From contig CAIOJR010000132.1 of the NCBI GenBank assembly GCA_903858685.1, positions 1 to 50,632 on the forward strand: 50,632 nt of DNA, in the 5' to 3' direction. Source of the stretch: an uncultured Caulobacterales bacterium (GTDB lineage Bacteria; Pseudomonadota; Alphaproteobacteria; Caulobacterales; Caulobacteraceae). Each line of letters starts with the position of its first letter. The stretch's first letter is position 1. A program made the translations under genes and the position numbers. This document shows positions 45,585-50,632 of the stretch, one piece after another. The notes beneath the pieces are model-generated. The model saw only the letters and a program-made list of their open reading frames with translations. It was not told where the DNA came from and made no database searches.

Positions 45585-47063
45585 TTACAACATCACCGAT
45601 GCGGCCTGAGCCGCCAGGGGCGCCGCTGCATCTATCAAGACCCAGTCCCCCACCGGACGGGCCAGCGCCAATTGCCGCTCCAGAACCTGCAGGTCGGCGT
45701 CGGAGGCGTCACAGGTCCGCGCGCCCACGCGCGCGCGCAAAACCTCGGCGGGCGCGTCCAGCCAGAAACCGCGCGCCGAGGCATGGAGCGCCATGGCCTG
45801 GGCCCGACGGGCGGGATCGCGGAAGGTCGCGTCCAGCACGACGCTGCATCCTGCCTCCAACACGATTTGGGCCGCATTGAACAGGGCCGCATGGATCTGT
45901 TCGTCCGCCTCTGCCGAATAGGCCTCAGGCGGCAGTGGCTCCAGCGCCGCGCGGCCAAACAGGCGCTTGCGCACCTCGTCAGAACGCAGGATGACAGCGC
46001 CCGGCGCAGCCCCCAGTGCAGGCGCCACGACGCGTGCAAGCGTGGACTTGCCAGAGCCGGACAAACCGCCAAACGCCAACAGTCGCGCCGGCTGCCGCTG
46101 AAGATGCTGCTCCGCCGCCGCCAGATAGGCGCGCGCCGCGTCCGGCTGCCCATTATGGCCGCTGACATGACAGCGAACGCCGGCGCGCACCGACAGAAAC
46201 AGCGGCAAGGCCGCCAGACCCCGATACAGCAAGCCTGCGTCCTGGATTCTCGCGGCCTCGTCGAGCCAGCCATTCAGCGCCCGGTTGGCGGGCCCTCGCC
46301 GCGCCCGAAAGCTCAGATCCATCAGAAGGAAAGCCAGATCATAGAGCACGTCGATCTCGATGAGCCGGTCATTGAACTCGATCCGGTCAAACAGGACTGC
46401 GCCGCCATTTTCCAACAGGATGTTGCCCAGGTGCAGGTCGCCGTGACATTCACGCACCAGTCCCGCCTGAAGTCGCGCATTCAACAAGGGCGTCTGTCGG
46501 GCCAGTTCCGCGTCGGACCTGGCCACGAGCCGTTCCACCGACTCTGCGCCCAGATCCGTCGTCAGAGCGCGCATCTGGTCTGCATTGGAGCGCAGCACAT
46601 AGTCGGTTCCGGCCGCCCCGCCGCCCGCCCTGCCCTGCAAAGCCCGCCCATGGAAGCGCGCGATTTCCCGACCAATTGTCTCGGCGAGCGCGTCATCCAC
46701 CCGTTCGGGGCATTCCGACAGCACGCTGGTCTCGTCGAAGCGGCGCATCTCGAGCACATAGTCGAGCGCGCCCTGCGCCTCGAAGGGCGCCAGGGCGAAG
46801 CTGTCGCCATCCGCCACAATGGCGTGCAGGGCGCGGTAGACGTCCGGCGCGGTGATCCGGTTCAGCCTCAGTTCCCGCTCACTGGCCCAATGCCGTTTTT
46901 CAAGCGTGGTGAAATCCAGAAAGCCGAAATCCACCGGCTTTTTGCGCTTCAGGGCCCGGTCGGCGAACAGATAGACCTGACTGATCGGCGTTTCGATCCG
47001 GCGGTCACAGGCGACGTCCCCGCCCGCCCCCGCCGCCAGCCATTGGTCCACCGCGTCATGCAT
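45585..47063 (-). CDS. Two-domain protein: APH-like kinase fold and P-loop kinase
   Basis: A 492-residue fusion. The first half (about 1-310) resembles aminoglycoside/choline-type phosphotransferases, with the catalytic CHGDLHLGNIL and metal-binding LFDRIEFN motifs. The second half (about 325-492) is a P-loop kinase with Walker A GGLSGSGKST and the lid region. Such proteins are widespread with no known substrate. The ATG at 47063 was chosen over an upstream frame. The two domains together could pass a phosphate or modify a small molecule; function unknown. Confidence 0.82.
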   Translation of the reverse strand: MHDAVDQWLAAGAGGDVACDRRIETPISQVYLFADRALKRKKPVDFGFLDFTTLEKRHWASERELRLNRITAPDVYRALHAIVADGDSFALAPFEAQGALDYVLEMRRFDETSVLSECPERVDDALAETIGREIARFHGRALQGRAGGGAAGTDYVLRSNADQMRALTTDLGAESVERLVARSDAELARQTPLLNARLQAGLVRECHGDLHLGNILLENGGAVLFDRIEFNDRLIEIDVLYDLAFLLMDLSFRARRGPANRALNGWLDEAARIQDAGLLYRGLAALPLFLSVRAGVRCHVSGHNGQPDAARAYLAAAEQHLQRQPARLLAFGGLSGSGKSTLARVVAPALGAAPGAVILRSDEVRKRLFGRAALEPLPPEAYSAEADEQIHAALFNAAQIVLEAGCSVVLDATFRDPARRAQAMALHASARGFWLDAPAEVLRARVGARTCDASDADLQVLERQLALARPVGDWVLIDAAAPLAAQAASVML

Positions 47064-47231
47064 CACAATCACCGCCCGTATGATCCACAAGCGCTTCGGC
47101 AAATTGCGACGATTTGGCAAGGCCTATCCCGCCTGACCGGCGATGCATTTTAGATGAGACATGTCATATGAAGCGCGTTAGCCTCGCAGATCACGAAAAT
47201 GAGCGGCGTAGATCGCGCGGGGAGACGACGC

Positions 47232-47972
47232 ATGAGCGATAGGAAGCCAACGGCCTGTCTGGTTGTGGGCGCCGGTGATGATCTGGGCGCGGCCATCGCC
47301 AGGGCCTTTGCTGCAGAGGGCCATGTGGCCTGCATCACCCGCCGCGCCCGGCATCTCGACCGGCTTGAGGCCCTGGCGGCCAGCATCCGCGACGACGGCC
47401 ATCAGGCCCGCGCCTTTGGCGTCGATGCGCGCGAGGAAGACGACACCGTCGCCCTGGTCCAGACCATTGAGGCCGAGGTCGGACCGATCGAGGCGGCGGT
47501 GTTCAATATCGGCGCAAATGTGCGTTTTGGAGTCGAGGAAACCACCTCCCAGGTCTATCGCAAGGTGTGGGAAATGGCGGCCTATGCAGGCTTTCTGATG
47601 GGGCGGGAGGTGGCCAAGGGAATGGCCCAGCGCGGTCGCGGCACGATCATCTTCACCGGCGCCACGGCCAGTGTGCGCGGCCGGGACGGCTTCAGCGCCT
47701 TTGCCGGCGCCAAACACGCCCTGCGCGCGCTCGCCCAGTCCATGGCCCGCGAACTGGGGCCGAAGGGCGTTCACGTGGCCCATGTGGTGATCGACGGTCC
47801 GATCGATTCCAACTTCATTCGCGAAATGCTGCCGGACGCCGACGAGCGCCGCGCCCGCGACGCCCTGCTGGCGCCCGCCGCCATCGCCGAAACCTATGTG
47901 TGGCTGGCGAAACAGCAACGATCCGCCTGGACCCACGAACTTGATCTGAGACCCTGGAGCGAACCCTGGTGA
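47232..47972 (+). CDS. SDR-family protein lacking the catalytic Tyr
   Basis: A 246-residue short-chain dehydrogenase-like protein. The dinucleotide motif is VVGAGDDLGAAIA (about 11-23). At the active site, Ser147 (GATAS) and Lys161 are present, but the usual Tyr is Phe157 (FAGAK). The usual NNAG is NIGA. The fold and the MARELGPKGVHVAHVVIDG segment mark a defined SDR subgroup. Without Tyr it may bind cofactor without normal redox catalysis. GTG overlap couples it to the isomerase gene. Confidence 0.85.
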   Translation: MSDRKPTACLVVGAGDDLGAAIARAFAAEGHVACITRRARHLDRLEALAASIRDDGHQARAFGVDAREEDDTVALVQTIEAEVGPIEAAVFNIGANVRFGVEETTSQVYRKVWEMAAYAGFLMGREVAKGMAQRGRGTIIFTGATASVRGRDGFSAFAGAKHALRALAQSMARELGPKGVHVAHVVIDGPIDSNFIREMLPDADERRARDALLAPAAIAETYVWLAKQQRSAWTHELDLRPWSEPW

Positions 47973-48571
47973 GCAAGACCATCGACTTCATCTTCGATTT
48001 CGGCAGCCCGAACGCCTATCTGGCGGACGCCGTCCTGAAGGACATCGCCGCGCGAACGGGCGCGAACATTCATCGCATACCCTGCCTGCTCGGCGGCATC
48101 TTCAAGCTGACCGGCAATCAGGCGCCCATGCTGGCCTTTGGCCCGATCAAGGGGAAGATGGACTATGAAATGCTGGAGACGCGCCGCTTCATCGCCCGGC
48201 ACGGTCTGACGCGCTTTCGTTTCAACCCCCACTTCCCCGTCAACACGCTGGCCATCATGAGGGGCATGGTCGCCGCCGAAGATCTGGGCGTAGTCGAACC
48301 CTATGTGGACGCCGTGCTGCGCGCCATGTGGGAAGATGGTTTGAAGATGGACGATGCTGAGGTCATCGCCCAGGTGCTGTCCGCCGCGGGGCTGGACGCT
48401 CCGGCCATCTTCGCCGCCTCCCAGACCCAGGCCGTGAAGGATCGGCTGGCGGCCAACACCCAGGCGGCGGTGGATCGCGGCGCTTTTGGCGTCCCCACCT
48501 TTTATGTTGGCCAGGAGATGTTCTTCGGCAAGGAGCGTCTGAGACAGGTTGAGGAACTCGCCGCGGAGTGA
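47969..48571 (+). CDS. 2-hydroxychromene-2-carboxylate isomerase (kappa-GST/DsbA fold)
   Basis: A 200-residue thioredoxin-fold isomerase. The N-terminal DFGSPNAYLA carries the glutathione-binding Ser and the C-terminal GAFGVPTFYV has the cis-Pro. Members isomerise chromene carboxylates in aromatic degradation using glutathione, but many relatives have other roles. It starts with GTG overlapping the SDR stop, so the two are coupled. The presence of an SDR suggests a short aromatic- or fatty-acid-related step. Confidence 0.87.
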   Translation: MSKTIDFIFDFGSPNAYLADAVLKDIAARTGANIHRIPCLLGGIFKLTGNQAPMLAFGPIKGKMDYEMLETRRFIARHGLTRFRFNPHFPVNTLAIMRGMVAAEDLGVVEPYVDAVLRAMWEDGLKMDDAEVIAQVLSAAGLDAPAIFAASQTQAVKDRLAANTQAAVDRGAFGVPTFYVGQEMFFGKERLRQVEELAAE

Positions 48572-48591
48572 ATAGGGAACAAAATCAGCCT

Positions 48592-48626
48592 CTCATCCGC
48601 TCGGTCCGACCAGGGACCGGCATGAG
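48592..48626. terminator. Possible bidirectional terminator stem-loop
   Basis: Between the convergent isomerase and pdxH genes. An outer stem CTCAT/ATGAG encloses an inner stem CGGTCC/GGACCG with a six-base loop and interior mismatches. It could end transcription from both sides, but no clear T tract accompanies it. Confidence 0.35.
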
Positions 48627-48649
48627 GGGGTGGAGTGGACCCCGCCCGC

Positions 48650-49285
48650 CTATGGATTGAGGCGCTGCTTGACCCACCCCTCGCCGACCGCCTTCCACTG
48701 CATCCGGTCATGCAGCCGGAACGCGCCATCGCGCCAGAACTCGAACTGCACGGGCCGGATGCGAAAGCCGCGCCAGTGATCCGGACGCGGAACCGTGCCG
48801 ACGCCGAACTTCACCGCATATTCGGCAACCTTCTTTTCCAGCGCGAACCGGCCCGCCACCGGATGAGACTGGTCCGAAGCCCAGGCCCCGATCTGGCTCT
48901 GACGCGGGCGTGAGGCGAAATAGGCGTCCGCCTCACCATGGCTGACCTGCGTCACCACGCCGCGAATCCGCACCTGGCGCCTCAGCGACTTCCAGTGAAA
49001 CAGGATCGCCGCCTTGCCGGTGGCCAGGATCTGACGCCCCTTGTCGCTGCCGGTGTTGGTGTAGAAAACAAAGCCGTTGGAATCATAGCCCTTCAACAGC
49101 ACCATGCGCACGTCCGGCAGGCCGTCTTCATCCACGGTCGCCAGGGCCATGCCATTGGGATCATTGACTTCCTTGGCCTCGGCGTCCTTCAGCAAATGGC
49201 CGAACAGGATGAAGGGATCGTCGTGCGGAAACATCTCACGATCCACCTCGTGGCTGGAGGTCGGGTCTGTATCTGCGGCGCTCAT
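48650..49285 (-). CDS. pdxH: Pyridoxine/pyridoxamine 5'-phosphate oxidase
   Basis: A 211-residue FMN oxidase making pyridoxal 5'-phosphate, the final step of vitamin B6 synthesis. Hallmarks are [49 protein letters not shown] and the C-terminal [18 protein letters not shown]...RLNP. The ATG at 49285 matches the usual N-terminus. It is divergent from aroC across 94 bases, a common alphaproteobacterial neighbour pair. Confidence 0.95.
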   Translation of the reverse strand: MSAADTDPTSSHEVDREMFPHDDPFILFGHLLKDAEAKEVNDPNGMALATVDEDGLPDVRMVLLKGYDSNGFVFYTNTGSDKGRQILATGKAAILFHWKSLRRQVRIRGVVTQVSHGEADAYFASRPRQSQIGAWASDQSHPVAGRFALEKKVAEYAVKFGVGTVPRPDHWRGFRIRPVQFEFWRDGAFRLHDRMQWKAVGEGWVKQRLNP

Positions 49286-49379
49286 GAGGTATCCCTTCGC
49301 TTCCCTCCCATGTGGGGTGTTGCAGACAATTCGTCCAGCCGTTTGCGCAAACCCCGTCGCCTCCGCTAAGACAGTTTTC

Positions 49380-50483
49380 ATGTCGCACAACACATATGGT
49401 CATCTCTTCCGCGTCACTACCTGGGGCGAAAGCCACGGTCCGGCGCTCGGCTGCGTGGTGGACGGGTGCCCTCCCGGGTTGCCCCTTGCCGAGGCGGACA
49501 TTCAAACCTGGCTGGACAAGCGAAAGCCCGGCGGCAGCCGCTTCGTCACCCAACGCCGGGAACCGGACGCCGTGCGCATTCTTTCCGGCGTGTTCGAGGA
49601 CGACGAGGTGCGACGGCGCTTCGGCGGTCAGGTCACGACCGGCGCGCCCATCTCGCTGATGATCGAAAATGTGGACCAGCGCTCCAAGGACTACGGCAAT
49701 ATCGCCCAGTCCTTTCGGCCCGGTCACGCCGATGTCGCCTATCAGGCCAAGTACGGCCTGCGCGACTATCGCGGCGGCGGGCGCTCCAGTGCGCGCGAGA
49801 CGGCCGCCCGTGTCGCCGCTGGCGCCGTCGCCCGCAAGGTTCTGGGCGAAGGGATCGTGATCACTGGGTATCTGACCCAGATTGGCGCCCGCGCCATCGA
49901 CCGCTCGCGTCTTGACCTCTCAACCCTGGAAGACAACCCCTTCTGGTGCCCGGACCCTGTTGCGGCGGCGCTATGGGAGGAGGATCTGGACAAGGTGCGC
50001 AAGGCGGGCTCGTCGGTCGGCGCAATTGTCGAGGTGATTGCTGAAGGCGTCCCCGCCGGTTGGGGCGCGCCAATCTATGGCAAGCTCGACGCCGAAATCG
50101 CGGCTGGCCTGATGAGCATCAACGCCGTCAAGGGCGTGGAGATTGGCGAGGGCTTCGCCGCCGCCGCGCTGACCGGCGAGGACAACGCCGATGAGATGCG
50201 CATCACCGGCAATGGCCAGATCGCCTTCCTGTCCAACCATGCCGGCGGCGTGCTGGGCGGCATATCCACCGGCCAGACCATCGTGGCGCGCATGGCGCTC
50301 AAGCCCACCAGCTCGATCCTGACGCCGCGCCGCTCGGTCAATACGGCGGGCGAGGAGGTGGATGTCCGGACCACCGGCCGCCACGATCCCTGCGTAGGAA
50401 TCCGCGCGGTTCCGGTGGCGGAGGCCATGATTGCCTGTGCTCTGGCCGACGCAAAGCTGCGCCACAGGGCTCAGGTCGGATAG
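49380..50483 (+). CDS. aroC: Chorismate synthase
   Basis: A 367-residue chorismate synthase, the last shared step of the shikimate pathway, converting EPSP to chorismate with reduced FMN. Signatures: GESHGPALG near the N-terminus, [16 protein letters not shown], and [19 protein letters not shown], with the C-terminal [17 protein letters not shown]. The ATG at 49380 fits the family start [20 protein letters not shown]. Full length. Confidence 0.97.
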   Translation: MSHNTYGHLFRVTTWGESHGPALGCVVDGCPPGLPLAEADIQTWLDKRKPGGSRFVTQRREPDAVRILSGVFEDDEVRRRFGGQVTTGAPISLMIENVDQRSKDYGNIAQSFRPGHADVAYQAKYGLRDYRGGGRSSARETAARVAAGAVARKVLGEGIVITGYLTQIGARAIDRSRLDLSTLEDNPFWCPDPVAAALWEEDLDKVRKAGSSVGAIVEVIAEGVPAGWGAPIYGKLDAEIAAGLMSINAVKGVEIGEGFAAAALTGEDNADEMRITGNGQIAFLSNHAGGVLGGISTGQTIVARMALKPTSSILTPRRSVNTAGEEVDVRTTGRHDPCVGIRAVPVAEAMIACALADAKLRHRAQVG

Positions 50484-50490
50484 GCCCAAC

Positions 50491-50632
50491 TCAGCCCGCC
50501 AGTTTTTTCAGCATCTCTCCGGTCAGACGCCGCACAGTCCAGGCGTCCATCGCGGCCGCGCCCAGGCTGTCGTAAAAGCCGATGGCGGGGGCGTTCCAGT
50601 CCAGCACCGACCATTCCAGGCGACCCAGTTCC
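50491..50632 (-). CDS. GNAT acetyltransferase, C-terminal end (partial)
   Basis: The last 46 residues of a GNAT N-acetyltransferase running off the right edge, read on the minus strand: RLEWSVLDWNAPAIGFYDSL and LGAAAMDAWTVRRLTG, the typical closing strand-helix where the acceptor site lies. The rest lies outside the window. Convergent with aroC, separated by seven bases. Confidence 0.8.
   Translation of the reverse strand, partial: ELGRLEWSVLDWNAPAIGFYDSLGAAAMDAWTVRRLTGEMLKKLAG

Noticed and set aside
45552-47153. A 533-residue plus-strand frame over the two-domain kinase gene
   Set aside because: It is antisense to intact catalytic motifs and is His/Arg/Gln-rich, typical of a shadow frame.
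1-50632. Mobile elements, CRISPR arrays, tRNA or rRNA genes
   Set aside because: No transposase or integrase motifs, spaced direct repeats, or tRNA/rRNA segments were seen on reading both strands.

Overview
The window looks like chromosomal DNA of a high-GC alphaproteobacterium of the order Caulobacterales. The strongest evidence is a 902-residue homologue of the Caulobacter polarity factor TipN (30335-33043), preceded by a perfect TTAA-N7-TTAA CtrA box. A complete pstSCAB operon with a Pho-box-like site, MatB, PdxH and AroC are ordinary housekeeping content. No rRNA, tRNA, CRISPR array, transposase or prophage gene was seen. The genus cannot be resolved from sequence alone.

Left part (1-21.7 kb) is accessory and rich in regulators. 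It opens with a choline-to-glycine-betaine operon in which the repressor BetI and the enzyme BetB form one open reading frame, followed by BetA; a BetI-type inverted repeat lies before the operon and a second lies at the left edge. Next come a Baeyer-Villiger-type monooxygenase with an exported VOC protein, a 50-residue membrane protein with a very strong ribosome binding site, a LysR regulator, and two TetR regulators, each divergent from its probable target and each with a visible operator. A decayed esterase is followed by a coupled operon of a PhyH-type dioxygenase, a GH92 mannosidase, a GH13 amylase-like enzyme and an AraC regulator. Then come a one-cysteine Asp/Glu racemase-family protein, a hybrid histidine kinase, and two secreted esterases/SGNH hydrolases.

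The middle (21.8-29.8 kb, all minus strand) has a MacA-MacB-outer membrane factor efflux operon, an FAD monooxygenase plus SnoaL-like pair, and a UDP-glucuronate-4-epimerase-like gene.

The right part (29.8 kb to end) is core-like: a small CtrA-box-linked protein, tipN with an L-Ala-D/L-Glu epimerase and a MOSC protein in one probable operon, an MFS transporter, DUF423, a COG0523 GTPase coupled to malonyl-CoA synthetase, pstSCAB, a beta-lactamase-fold hydrolase, an acyl-CoA ligase, a two-domain kinase-like protein, an SDR lacking the catalytic Tyr coupled to a 2-hydroxychromene-2-carboxylate isomerase, pdxH, aroC and the end of a GNAT acetyltransferase gene. Many neighbours overlap by ATGA, so tight translational coupling is common here.
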